Below are positions 1-7,842 of a stretch of 46,686 bases of DNA, piece by piece. The notes beneath the pieces are model-generated. The model was not told the DNA's origin. It worked only from the letters and a program-made list of their open reading frames with translations, and searched no databases. How positions within the stretch are numbered: position 1 is the first letter of the stretch; each line of letters opens with the position of its first letter. A program made the translations under genes and the position numbers. The DNA is from Myxococcaceae bacterium (GTDB lineage Bacteria > Myxococcota > Myxococcia > Myxococcales > Myxococcaceae), in assembly GCA_020247085.1 (NCBI GenBank), contig JADCJJ010000450.1, positions 1-46,686 of the forward strand. Reading direction: 5' to 3'.

Positions 1-276
1 CGGAGCGAGGGGCGAGGTGGACGCAGGGGCGCTCAGGGGGCGTGTCGCCGACGTCGCGGCGGACACGGGCGGAGCGAGGGGCGAGGTGGACGCAGGGGCG
101 CCCGGGGGGCGTGTCGCCGACGTCGTGGCGGACACGGGCGGAGCGAGGGGCGAGGTGGACGCAGGGGCGCTCAGGGGGCGTGTCGCCGACGTCGCGGCGG
201 ACACGGGCGGAGCGAGGGGCGAGGTGGACGCAGGGGCTCCCGGTGTGCGTGTTGCCGGCGTCGCGGCCGTCGTGGG
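1..276. repeat. 69-bp direct tandem repeat, about 4 copies
   Basis: Units start at 1, 70, 139 and 208 with the core CGGAGCGAGGGGCGAGGTGG. The period of 69 bp equals 23 codons, so copy-number change would not break the frame. The first three copies are nearly identical and the fourth drifts. The array probably continues beyond the left edge. Confidence 0.9.
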
Positions 277-538
277 CCAGGGCCTGACCGAGGTGGCCTC
301 GCGCGATGTGGACGCGGGAACGCTCGGCGCCGGTGACGTGGGCGCCATCGCCGGCGCGGTGGTTCCGACGGCCCTCTCCCCGAAGCAGGAGCTCCCGGGC
401 AAAGGGGGCAGGCTCGATTCGAGGGGCCGCTCGCTCGCCGACGCAGCGGGACCCAAGCCCATGCCGAAGAACAAGAAGCCGTTGGCCAAGCCAGAGGCGC
501 GCGAGCTCGAGGGAGCGCCGAAGCGGGGCGAGCGGTAG
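2..538 (+). CDS. C-terminal part of an Ala/Gly/Asp-rich repeat protein (5' end outside window)
   Basis: The reading frame is open from the left window edge to a TAG at 536-538, so the gene begins upstream and only about 178 residues are visible. The first ~90 residues are four 23-residue repeats built around GARGEVDAGA and RVADVAADTG. They are followed by a less regular segment and a Lys/Pro-rich basic tail (KNKKPLAKPEAREL). No enzymatic motif or membrane segment is visible. Repeat units that keep the frame and differ partly at third positions support real coding, but the composition also gives long open frames in the other registers, so confidence is moderate. Function is unknown. A secreted or surface repeat protein is one possibility. 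Confidence 0.5.
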   Translation, partial: GARGEVDAGALRGRVADVAADTGGARGEVDAGAPGGRVADVVADTGGARGEVDAGALRGRVADVAADTGGARGEVDAGAPGVRVAGVAAVVGQGLTEVASRDVDAGTLGAGDVGAIAGAVVPTALSPKQELPGKGGRLDSRGRSLADAAGPKPMPKNKKPLAKPEARELEGAPKRGER

Positions 539-586
539 CTCGAGCGCAGCGCGCTCGTCGGGCGCCGAGGCCGCTGGCCCACGTCG

Positions 587-1825
587 TCACAGGTACTGCG
601 ACAGCCCGAAGGTGACGAACCACGAGCGAAACGGGAGGAAGAGGACGCCGCCGTCGACGCGGGGCACGAGCGAGGCGAGCGTCGTCCACACCAGGCGGAG
701 GCCGGCGCCGGCGCTCAGCGCGGGCACGGCCGCCACCGGCATGCCCTCGGCGTCGACGCGGGCCATGACGGCGCCGTCGAGGAAGACGACGGGCTGCAGG
801 AAGAGCGTCGGCGTCAGCGTGAGGGCGCGTCGGAGCTCGAGGTTGCCGACGGCGTACGCGGCGGTGCGGTAGCGGTTGTCGGGCAGGCCGCGCACCCCGC
901 CGCCCTGCGAGACGCTCCCCAGCAGCATGGCGTTGTTGGGGTCGCCCCACCACGAGACAGCCGCCGCGCCGGCGAAGAGCAGGGCGGTGCGCGCCTCGAA
1001 CTTCCGCGCCGTCAGCAGGCTGACCGCCGCGCCGTGGCGCTGGGTGACGTCCCTGGGCGTGACGAAGAGAAAAGGCGAGGCCTCGAGGCTGACGCGCGTG
1101 CCGTGCGGCACCAGGTCATGCCACTCGTAGCGGTCCCACACGGCGGCCAGCGTCAGGCCGACGTTGAGGCCCTCGGTGCGGAGCCCCTGCGGCACCACGC
1201 CCGTCGAGCGCTCGTACGAGACGTCGAGCAGCCCCGACAGCCGCCACGGGGAGCCGTACCAGAAGGGCGGGCGCACGCCGACGCGCGCCGTCCACCAGCG
1301 CCGCGTCCACTCGACGCCCGAGTCCTCGAAGACGAGGGCGCTGCCGATGGACGAGATGTCGGCCTGGAAGGACGCTGCCCGGGCGCGGGTCTCGGGCTCG
1401 CGCCACGACAGCGCGAACGAGGGGCTGCGCTCGCTCCACATCGCGAAGCCGCTCACCTCCATCGCGTGGCCCAGCAGGTTGAACTCGGTGAGGCTGACGA
1501 AGCCGTAGCTGTCGACGAGCGTGCGGCTGGTGGCGAAGTCGAGGGTGGGAATGAGCGTCCACTTCTCCTCGAGCGTCACCCGCAGCACGCGCCCTGCGCG
1601 CTCCACCGTCACGGCGCTGAAGAGGCCGAGCGTCCACAGGCGGCGGTCCACCTCGTCGAGCTCGTCGTCGCTGACGCAGACGGGCGGCGGCCCCGGGAGC
1701 AGCGCCTCGACCACCTCGCGGCGAAGCCGCTTCACCCCCACCACCTCGAGCTCGAGCGGCTCGCAGGGCGCGGGGATGCTGGAGAGCACGCTCAAGACGA
1801 CGGTCCACGGCACCGGGTGCGTCAT
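587..1825 (-). CDS. Omp85/BamA-superfamily outer-membrane beta-barrel with one POTRA-like domain
   Basis: A 412-aa protein starting at ATG 1825. Residues 1-22 look like a signal peptide. Residues ~24-92 fit a single POTRA domain (LELEVVGVKRL, then LGLFSAVTVE and LRVTLEEKW). The rest is a long run of alternating amphipathic strands typical of a 16-strand barrel. GGGVRGLPDN near residue 310 matches the conserved (V/I)RG(F/Y) loop-6 motif of Omp85 proteins, with Leu as a variant. The C-terminus is FGLSQYL, not a terminal aromatic. One POTRA and ~400 residues is shorter than BamA, closer to Omp85-like surface proteins. Role inferred: protein or lipid insertion or transport at the outer membrane. 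It is divergent from the gene at 2164. Confidence 0.75.
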   Translation of the reverse strand: MTHPVPWTVVLSVLSSIPAPCEPLELEVVGVKRLRREVVEALLPGPPPVCVSDDELDEVDRRLWTLGLFSAVTVERAGRVLRVTLEEKWTLIPTLDFATSRTLVDSYGFVSLTEFNLLGHAMEVSGFAMWSERSPSFALSWREPETRARAASFQADISSIGSALVFEDSGVEWTRRWWTARVGVRPPFWYGSPWRLSGLLDVSYERSTGVVPQGLRTEGLNVGLTLAAVWDRYEWHDLVPHGTRVSLEASPFLFVTPRDVTQRHGAAVSLLTARKFEARTALLFAGAAAVSWWGDPNNAMLLGSVSQGGGVRGLPDNRYRTAAYAVGNLELRRALTLTPTLFLQPVVFLDGAVMARVDAEGMPVAAVPALSAGAGLRLVWTTLASLVPRVDGGVLFLPFRSWFVTFGLSQYL

Positions 1826-2163
1826 GCCGCCAATGCGGCCGCCGCGCCCGTCGAAGTGGGTGGCTGCGCGCGTCGGGCCGGTGACGCGCAGGGGCAGGCC
1901 GGGGCTCTCCTGTGCGCCCGCTGGACCGCGTGGGCCCCGTCGTACCTGGGCGACGTCGCCTCGCGCTGCGCCAGCCCTCCGCGCCTGAACAGGGTCGCGC
2001 CGAAGGTGCTGGGCGCTCTCCGAAGGAATACCTTCGACTCAGTGCATTATCGCTTTCGACCAGAGTTCTCCTGACAGGTGAATGGTCGTCGACCAAGGTG
2101 CGCCCGGAACTGAAGACTCTCCCGGTTGAATTTCCACACCTCCCCATTCGTCCGCGCGCCACC
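1826..2163. promoter_or_regulatory. Intergenic region between divergent outer-membrane protein genes
   Basis: These 338 bases separate the start of a minus-strand gene and a plus-strand gene, so both promoters should lie here. Bases ~2020-2110 are clearly less GC-rich than the surroundings, as expected for a promoter zone. I cannot assign a convincing -35/-10 pair, and no conserved small gene is visible. Confidence 0.4.
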
Positions 2164-2862
2164 ATGAACAAGCCCCTGCTCCTCTCTGCTCTCGTGTCGT
2201 CCATCGCCCTCGCCCAGGGAACCCCGTCGTCGGAGGCACCGCCGGCCGCGGCCGAGCCCGTCTCGGCGTCGACGGGGCGCCTGCGCTGGGGCGTCTCGGG
2301 AAACCTCGGCTGGCACGTGCCCCAGCCGGCCCTGTCGTTCGGCAGTGAGGGCCGCATCGGTTACCAGATCAACAGCATGTTCGGCGCCTACGCGACGCTC
2401 GGCGGCGTCGTCGGCCTCGGCTTCGGAGCGTCTGGCGGCGCCAGCGGGGGCACGGCCAGCGTCACGGCCTTCTCGCGGTGGTACCTCGGCGCCATCGCCG
2501 AGGTCTTCCTCTCCGACCTGTTCTTCGTGGGCGGGGGCCCGGTGTTCTCGAACGGCGCCTTCGCGGGCGTCGTCGCCTCGGGGAGCGCTGACGGCGTCGG
2601 CACGGCGGTGTCTGTCCACGTCGGGCCCGCCTTCGGGCTCGACGTCAAGCTCGGCCTTCAGCTCGGCAACCTGACCGCTGGCCCGGGCAGCAGCAAGCGC
2701 GGCTTCAGCCTGGGTTTGAGCGCGATGACGCTCTTCCACCCCAACACCGCCGTCGCTCGCACCCAGGCCAACTCCATGGGCGCTGGCACCGTCAACGTCA
2801 GCACCACCGAGCTCATGGTGACGGTCACGCCGATGCTGATGCTCGGCTACGACTGGCGCTGA
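2164..2862 (+). CDS. Outer-membrane beta-barrel protein (OmpA/OprF-barrel-like size)
   Basis: A 232-aa exported protein. The start at ATG 2164 gives a clean signal peptide (KPLLLSALVSSIALAQG, cleavage near residue 18). An Ala/Pro/Ser linker follows, then about eight alternating-hydrophobicity segments rich in Gly and aromatics (WGVSGNLGWHV, YATLGGVVGLGFG, FGLDVKLGLQLG), ending in LMLGYDWR. This pattern fits a small 8-10-strand barrel. No peptidoglycan-binding domain is present. The family cannot be named from sequence alone. Confidence 0.7.
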   Translation: MNKPLLLSALVSSIALAQGTPSSEAPPAAAEPVSASTGRLRWGVSGNLGWHVPQPALSFGSEGRIGYQINSMFGAYATLGGVVGLGFGASGGASGGTASVTAFSRWYLGAIAEVFLSDLFFVGGGPVFSNGAFAGVVASGSADGVGTAVSVHVGPAFGLDVKLGLQLGNLTAGPGSSKRGFSLGLSAMTLFHPNTAVARTQANSMGAGTVNVSTTELMVTVTPMLMLGYDWR

Positions 2863-3055
2863 GGCCGCCGCCGACGTCTTCCACGCCGCCGGTCATATGG
2901 CGCGTGGAGGGTGGGACGACCTCGAGCGCGCGCCGGGCCGCGCGGGTGTCGTCCTTCCTCCGACGCGCGACCACCTCTGCCGGCACGGCGTCGAGGCACA
3001 GAAACGGCCACGGAAAGCGAGACAGCGCGCCGGGCCGGGTGCACGATGCAGCGCC

Positions 3056-3739
3056 GTGCCGTCCCCCGCGCCGTCGTCCGACCCCATCACGAAGGATGAC
3101 TGGCTGCTCTTCGTCGTGAACGCGGTCGGCCTTGCCTGGGCGGCCGTCGACGCGGCCCTCGACCTGGGCCCCTGGTCGGCCTGGGCCTGCGTCGTGCTCA
3201 CCTCGGCGCTCTACCTCGCGCACGTGCGCTGGCGCGGGCGCGACGTGTTGAAGAGCCTGCTCGTGTTCGGCATCGCCGGCGGGCTGGCCGAGCTCGCCGC
3301 CGACTGGTGGCTGGTGTCGAAGACGCACACGCTCCACTACGCGCCGTGGGGCCCCTTCCTCGTCGACTCGCCGGCCTACATGCCGCTGTCGTGGGCCGGC
3401 ATGCTGCTGTCGATGGGCTTCCTGGGCTTTGCGGTGAGCCAGAAGCGCGGGCTGCTCGTCGGTACGCTCGTCGCGGCGGTCGTGAGCGGCATCTACATTC
3501 CCGTCTTCGAGGCGCTGGCCCACGGCGCCGGCTGGTGGCGCTACGACAACTGCAACCGGCTCGGCGTGGTGCCCTGGTACATCATCGTGGGCGAGACGCT
3601 GGTGGGGGCCCTCATGCCGCTCCTCGTGTCGGGCGTGGTGGCGAAGGGCAGCGGCGTCGTCGGGTGGGCGCTCCGAGGCGTCGTCGCGGGGCTCTGGATT
3701 TGGGCGGCGTACTTCATCGCGCTGTCCATCACCGGCTGA
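3056..3739 (+). CDS. Polytopic membrane protein, first of a tandem paralogous pair
   Basis: Starting at GTG 3056 the protein is 227 aa with about seven predicted membrane helices (for example LLFVVNAVGLAWAAVDAAL, LLVGTLVAAVVSGIYIPVF). It shares a layout with the next gene: L(L/F)VFG(I/V)A.G..EL near residue 65, a YMP(L/F)SWA motif, then SG(I/L)YIP.FEALA followed by a Trp-Trp-x-Tyr segment, and a G(E/E)(T/A)L helix. Conserved polar and aromatic residues inside helices suggest a substrate or cofactor site, not a simple structural role. The repeated YIP.FEALA..WW pattern resembles small membrane enzymes of lipid or terpenoid metabolism, but I do not recognise the family. It lies 9 nt upstream of its paralog and probably in one operon with it and the diguanylate cyclase. 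Confidence 0.75.
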   Translation: MPSPAPSSDPITKDDWLLFVVNAVGLAWAAVDAALDLGPWSAWACVVLTSALYLAHVRWRGRDVLKSLLVFGIAGGLAELAADWWLVSKTHTLHYAPWGPFLVDSPAYMPLSWAGMLLSMGFLGFAVSQKRGLLVGTLVAAVVSGIYIPVFEALAHGAGWWRYDNCNRLGVVPWYIIVGETLVGALMPLLVSGVVAKGSGVVGWALRGVVAGLWIWAAYFIALSITG

Positions 3740-3748
3740 CGGGGCACC

Positions 3749-4405
3749 ATGGTCGTCATCTCTCCCCGTGACTGGCGCTTCATCCTCGTGGCGAACGTGG
3801 TCGCGCTGGGCATCGCCCTGGTGGCGGCGAAGGGCGCGCTGGGGTGGAAGGCCGCGACGGCGTCGGCGGTCGTCTCGGGCGTGATGCTGCTGGTGTTCTG
3901 CCTGCGTCACCCCGAGCCCTTCTTCGTGCGCCTCTTCGTCTTCGGCGTGGCGGTGGGCTTCACCGAGCTGCTCAACGACACCTTCCTCATCGACGCCGAC
4001 GTCCTCGTGTACGACCCGGGCGGGCCGTACGTGTGGAAGACGCCGCTCTACATGCCCTTCTCGTGGGCGCTCATCTTCGTCACCAACGGCACCATCGCGG
4101 CGTGGCTGTACGGCAAGCTGGGGCCGTGGCTCTCGCCGCTGGCGATGGCGCTCGTCTCGGGGCTCTACATTCCCGGCTTCGAGGCGCTCGCGGCGAAGGC
4201 CGACTGGTGGCACTACCAGCACGTGCCGTTCCTGCTGGGTGCGCCGGCCTTCGTGGTGCTGGGTGAGGCGCTCCTCGCCCTGCCGCTGCCGTGGATGTGC
4301 ACGGCGCTCGCGAGGCGGGGCTTCGCGGTCGCCATCGGGTTGGGCGTGGTCGAGGGCCTGGTGGTGTTCGCGACGACGCTGGTGGCGCTGAAGGTGGTGG
4401 GGTGA
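3749..4405 (+). CDS. Polytopic membrane protein, second paralog of the tandem pair
   Basis: A 218-aa integral membrane protein from ATG 3749 with about seven helices. It aligns along its length with the preceding gene: LFVFGVAVGFTELLND, YMPFSWALIF, SGLYIPGFEALAAKADWW and GEALLALPLPW match the corresponding blocks, which indicates an old tandem duplication. The stop codon TGA (4403-4405) overlaps the ATG of the diguanylate cyclase by one base, so translation of the two is probably coupled. Function is unknown. Pairing with its paralog could mean a heterodimer, or two steps on related lipophilic substrates. Confidence 0.75.
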   Translation: MVVISPRDWRFILVANVVALGIALVAAKGALGWKAATASAVVSGVMLLVFCLRHPEPFFVRLFVFGVAVGFTELLNDTFLIDADVLVYDPGGPYVWKTPLYMPFSWALIFVTNGTIAAWLYGKLGPWLSPLAMALVSGLYIPGFEALAAKADWWHYQHVPFLLGAPAFVVLGEALLALPLPWMCTALARRGFAVAIGLGVVEGLVVFATTLVALKVVG

Positions 4406-6045
4406 TGGCGGCGCTGCTGGCCCTCGTCGTCGCCGCGGCGCCGGTGGTGGCCTCGCCTGGCGGGGTGACGACGCTCGACGGCACCTGGCAGGGCCGGCTC
4501 GGCGACGAGGGCGGCGCCGCCGACGTCGGGGCGTGGCGGCCGGTGCGCGTGCCGGGCAACTTCCCGTTTCAGGGCCTCGAGGTCGACGGCAACGTCTGGC
4601 TGCGCACGTCGTTCACCGTGGCCGAGGCGACGCAGGACCTGGGCGTGCGCGTGCCTCCGACGGCGAACGCGTACGAGGTGTTCCTCAACGGCGCGCGGCT
4701 GGGCGGCCGCGGCGTCATCGGCCCGTCGGGCGAGCTCGTCGAGAAGGACTTCCGGGCGCAGGTGTACCGGCTGCCGAAGGAGCTCCTGCGCGTCGGCGCG
4801 CCCAACACGCTGTCCCTGCGGGTCCGAACCTTCTACGGCAACGGCGGGGTGCTCGCGCCGGGGGTGCTGCTGGGGCCTGAGACGCTGGTGCGCGACACTG
4901 CCGAGGCGCGCGTCGTCAAGGTGGCGATGCTGGTGTCGATGTTCGCCTTCGCCGGCGTCTTCCACCTCGTCCTCTTCCTGGCGCGGCGGCGGGAGCGCCA
5001 CTCCCTCTCGTTCGCGCTGCTCTCGGGGCTGCTGGCGGTGGTGACGGCGGGCATCAACATGCTCGGCTACGTGGTGTCGACGAACCCCGACTTCAACGCC
5101 TACCTGGTGTTCGTGCCGCTCATCCTGCTCCCGCTCGCGTGCGTGCAGTTCTTCTCGGACTTCTACGGGCGGGTGGTGACGTGGCGCCGCCGCATCCTCG
5201 CGGGGCTGTCGGGCGTGGCGCTGCTCTCGCTCGTTTCGAGCACGCTGTACCACCCGCTGTTCCCCGTCTTTGAGCGGGTGGTGATGCCGCTCGTCACGCT
5301 GGTGCTGGCGGGAACGCTGCTGTTGTGCACGGCGTGGACGCTCCAGGCCGTGCGGCGCAAGCAGCGGGGCGCGAAGGTCGTCGTCGTCGGGCTCGCGGTG
5401 TACGCGGCGACGGGGGTGATGGAGCTGGCGTGGACGTTCTCACTCCTGCCGGTGCGCATCGACTCGCACGTGGGCTTCGCGTGCTTCGAGCTGGCGATGG
5501 TGGTGGCCATCGCGGAGCGCTTCGCCTGGCTGCACCGCCAGGTGGAGCTCGGCGAGAAGGATGCGCTCACGGGCTGTCTGACGCGCCACGGCTTCAAGGA
5601 GCGGATCCAGGGGCTGTTGGCCGCGCGGGGCGCGCCGCTGTCGTGCGTGCTGTTCGACCTCGACCACTTCAAGCGCATCAACGACGTGCAGGGCCACGTC
5701 GCCGGCGACCGGGTGCTGGCCTCGGCGGGCGCCGTGGTGCGCAGGGTGGTGCGCGAGGGCGACGTGGTGGTGCGGTGGGGCGGTGAGGAGTTCCTCGTGG
5801 TGCTGCCGGGGCAGGCGGGTGAGCGCGCGGCCGACATCGCGGAGCGGCTGCGCCGGGCCATCGAGGCGCACGACACGGGCGGCGTCCAGTACACGGCGTC
5901 GTTCGGCGTCGCCACCCGGTTGCCGGACGAGGCCTTCGAGGTGCTGCTGGCGCGGGCCGACGAGGCCCTCTACGAGGCGAAGAAGAGCGGGCGCAACTGT
6001 GTGCGCGCGGCGGTGGGCGGCCCTGGCGCGTCGCTGCGGTCCTGA
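4405..6045 (+). CDS. Membrane-bound diguanylate cyclase with 7TM sensory region
   Basis: A 546-aa protein. A signal sequence (residues 1-17) precedes an extracytoplasmic jelly-roll-like sensor (~20-165: GTWQGRLGDEG, VRVPGNFPFQG, AYEVFLNGARLGG), which resembles the carbohydrate-binding folds that precede 7TMR-DISM regions. About seven membrane helices follow (~172-375), then a GGDEF domain (~390-540). The active site is RWGGEEF near residue 459, and an RxxD inhibitory site (REGD) lies exactly five residues before GGEEF. DLDHFKRINDVQGH and LYEAKKSGRN are also present, so the enzyme should make cyclic di-GMP from two GTP and be product-inhibited. The start overlaps the upstream gene by one base. 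Signal unknown; the neighbouring membrane proteins may make or sense it. Confidence 0.9.
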   Translation: MAALLALVVAAAPVVASPGGVTTLDGTWQGRLGDEGGAADVGAWRPVRVPGNFPFQGLEVDGNVWLRTSFTVAEATQDLGVRVPPTANAYEVFLNGARLGGRGVIGPSGELVEKDFRAQVYRLPKELLRVGAPNTLSLRVRTFYGNGGVLAPGVLLGPETLVRDTAEARVVKVAMLVSMFAFAGVFHLVLFLARRRERHSLSFALLSGLLAVVTAGINMLGYVVSTNPDFNAYLVFVPLILLPLACVQFFSDFYGRVVTWRRRILAGLSGVALLSLVSSTLYHPLFPVFERVVMPLVTLVLAGTLLLCTAWTLQAVRRKQRGAKVVVVGLAVYAATGVMELAWTFSLLPVRIDSHVGFACFELAMVVAIAERFAWLHRQVELGEKDALTGCLTRHGFKERIQGLLAARGAPLSCVLFDLDHFKRINDVQGHVAGDRVLASAGAVVRRVVREGDVVVRWGGEEFLVVLPGQAGERAADIAERLRRAIEAHDTGGVQYTASFGVATRLPDEAFEVLLARADEALYEAKKSGRNCVRAAVGGPGASLRS

Positions 6046-6101
6046 CACCGGCCAGGTGGGCGCCGGAGCGGGCGTCGCGCCTGAACGGGCCGTGGGCGCG
6101 C

Positions 6102-7180
6102 ATGGGCAGACGAGGTCAGCCTCGACGGGAGGCGCTGGCGGCTCGTGCGTGGGCTCCGCCGCGGCGCGCTTGGAGAGGAACTCGCCGGCGAGCACCTCGG
6201 TGGCGCGGCGTCGGAGCGGTCGCGGGGATTGCGCTGGGCAGCATCGGCCACACGGGAAACGGCGCGAGCTTCTCGGGGGGAATGGCGACGATTGGAGCGG
6301 GCAACACGATTCCTGACCCGGCGCAGGTGCACGTCGAGGGGTGGGTGCGGCCGGCCGCGGACGCGGTGAGCGCACCCCGGGTGATTGCGACCAAGCCCGG
6401 GGTGTGGGCGCTCCGGTTCATCGGCGGAACCACCTACGAGGTGCAGTTCGAGGTTCGGCTGCAGAACGGTCAGCTCTGCACGGCGACGTCGTCGACGGCT
6501 GCGATTCCGACGAACACCTACACGCAGGTGCAGGGCTGGTACGACGGGCTCAGCGTCGGCGTGTCGGTAGGAGGGCCGAACAGGCCCGTCGGCGGGTTGA
6601 TGATGCAGCGCGCGCGCTGCGAGAACGGAGTGCTCGCCCAGGTTCCGGGCGGTGCCATCAACCTCGGTGCATCGGCGCCGGCGACAACCCGTACCTGGGG
6701 TTCCTCGACTCGCTTCGAATCCGAAACGTCGTCACGCCGACGTTCGAGAAGAAGGGCATCATCAACATCACCACCCGCGTGAGCGACGCGAGGACGCCTC
6801 TTTCCGACGCACCGTCCATCGTGATGGAGACGTTCACGGTCGACAAGCGGTCGCCGACGTCATTCCTGCTCATCGACGGCACCATCTCGGGTTGGGGGGC
6901 GTACTCAGGCGACATGCAACAGGGCTGGCGGTTCGGGTCCGCGCCCGAGGTGCTCGCCCAGTCCGTGATGTACGATGCCAGCAATCTTTCGAAAATCTAC
7001 CCCACGAAGGCCGTCCTCTTCTCATCGGTGACCGGGCCGCAGCCCCTGGTGTTCCGCTACTTCACGGCGAATGGTCAGAACGGCGACAGACCATTCATCA
7101 CCTACAACCCCAACTCGTCGGACAACGCCCGGCTCGGGCAGACGCAGTCGGTGTACGTCGTGTACGAAATCGAGCCGTAG
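6102..7180 (+). pseudogene. Frameshifted LamG/concanavalin-A-like lectin protein with a phage-fibre-like C-terminal domain
   Basis: Two reading frames together make one protein. The first (from ~6102, recognisable from ~6230) has LamG hallmarks: GNGASFSGG, then VHVEGWVRP, and strands through VPGGAINLGAS. At about 6666-6682 the match moves to another frame, which continues with DNPYLGFLDSLRIRNVV, the usual LamG end. After that comes a ~125-residue domain (FTVDKRSPTSFLLIDG, QQGWRFGSAPEVLAQ, VFRYFTANGQNGDRP, SVYVVYEIEP) that resembles receptor-binding ends of tail-fibre-like proteins. The N-terminal part of the LamG domain and any signal peptide are not recognisable. Either a real decayed gene or a single-base sequencing error is possible. 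6102 is simply the first ATG in frame. Confidence 0.6.
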
Positions 7181-7189
7181 CGACGACGC

Positions 7190-7501
7190 ATGGTGCGCAA
7201 GGCCCGTCAGGGCGGCCAGGCGCGGCGTTCGGCAGGAGTCCACCCAACCGTGCCCACCGACGAAGAGGCATCGAGGCCGTCTCCGCCGCCGCTGCGTGGG
7301 CCGCTCCAGCGGGTGCACCGCTCCGGCTCGGTGGCTGTCTTCACGCAGCAGGTCCAGGGCGCCGTCGAGGTGACGGCGTGCACGCCCTGGCACGACGGCG
7401 ACGTCATCGCGCGGGAGCCGCGGCCGTGTGAGGGCTGCGGCTCGGTCGCCTTCGAGGGGTGCTGGGTGCAGGATTGCCCGGCCAGGCGCCGGGCGCGCTG
7501 A
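7190..7501 (+). CDS. Small hypothetical protein with a Cys cluster
   Basis: A 103-aa frame from ATG 7190, ten bases after the LamG remnant. The N-terminal half is basic and Pro-rich. The C-terminal half contains CEGCGSVAFEGCWVQDC, four cysteines in CxxC-x7-C-x4-C spacing that could bind a metal or form disulfides. No signal peptide and no family match that I recognise. The opposite strand is also open here, so the call rests on the Cys cluster and position only. Confidence 0.35.
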   Translation: MVRKARQGGQARRSAGVHPTVPTDEEASRPSPPPLRGPLQRVHRSGSVAVFTQQVQGAVEVTACTPWHDGDVIAREPRPCEGCGSVAFEGCWVQDCPARRRAR

Positions 7502-7842
7502 CGGCGTCGCGCCGCCACCGTCGCTCCGAGCGCCCTCGTCCACGGCACGGCCTCCCACTCGGTCTTTCGCTGCGCCACTCGGCGCCCGGCCGGCGCCTTC
7601 ACTGCGCCGTCGATCGAACCCGGGCCGACATGATTCCAGTGGCGGCGACTCATCGACGTCGTGAGACTTGAGTTGTTGGCGAAGAAACAACAGGGGCGAC
7701 CGCTGTTCGTTCGACGGCTTCTTCACGGAAGAGGTGCCTCGTGGGAGCAACGGCCAGGGGGCGACAGCTCGAGCAGCGCGGCGCGTGGCGACGCGACCCT
7801 GGGGGTGTCTGGGTGACGCCGCCCGCAGCGACGTGCCGGACG
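7502..7842. other. Intergenic stretch without a recognisable gene
   Basis: About 340 bases with no convincing coding sequence on either strand. Bases 7660-7740 are less GC-rich and hold a short imperfect inverted repeat (GTTGTT/AACAAC, 7673-7692). They probably contain the promoter of the lipoprotein gene at 7843, but no clear promoter elements could be assigned. Confidence 0.4.

Noticed and set aside
7671-7692. A GTTGTT/AACAAC hairpin as terminator
   Set aside because: The stem is only six pairs, has an 8-nt loop and no T-tract.
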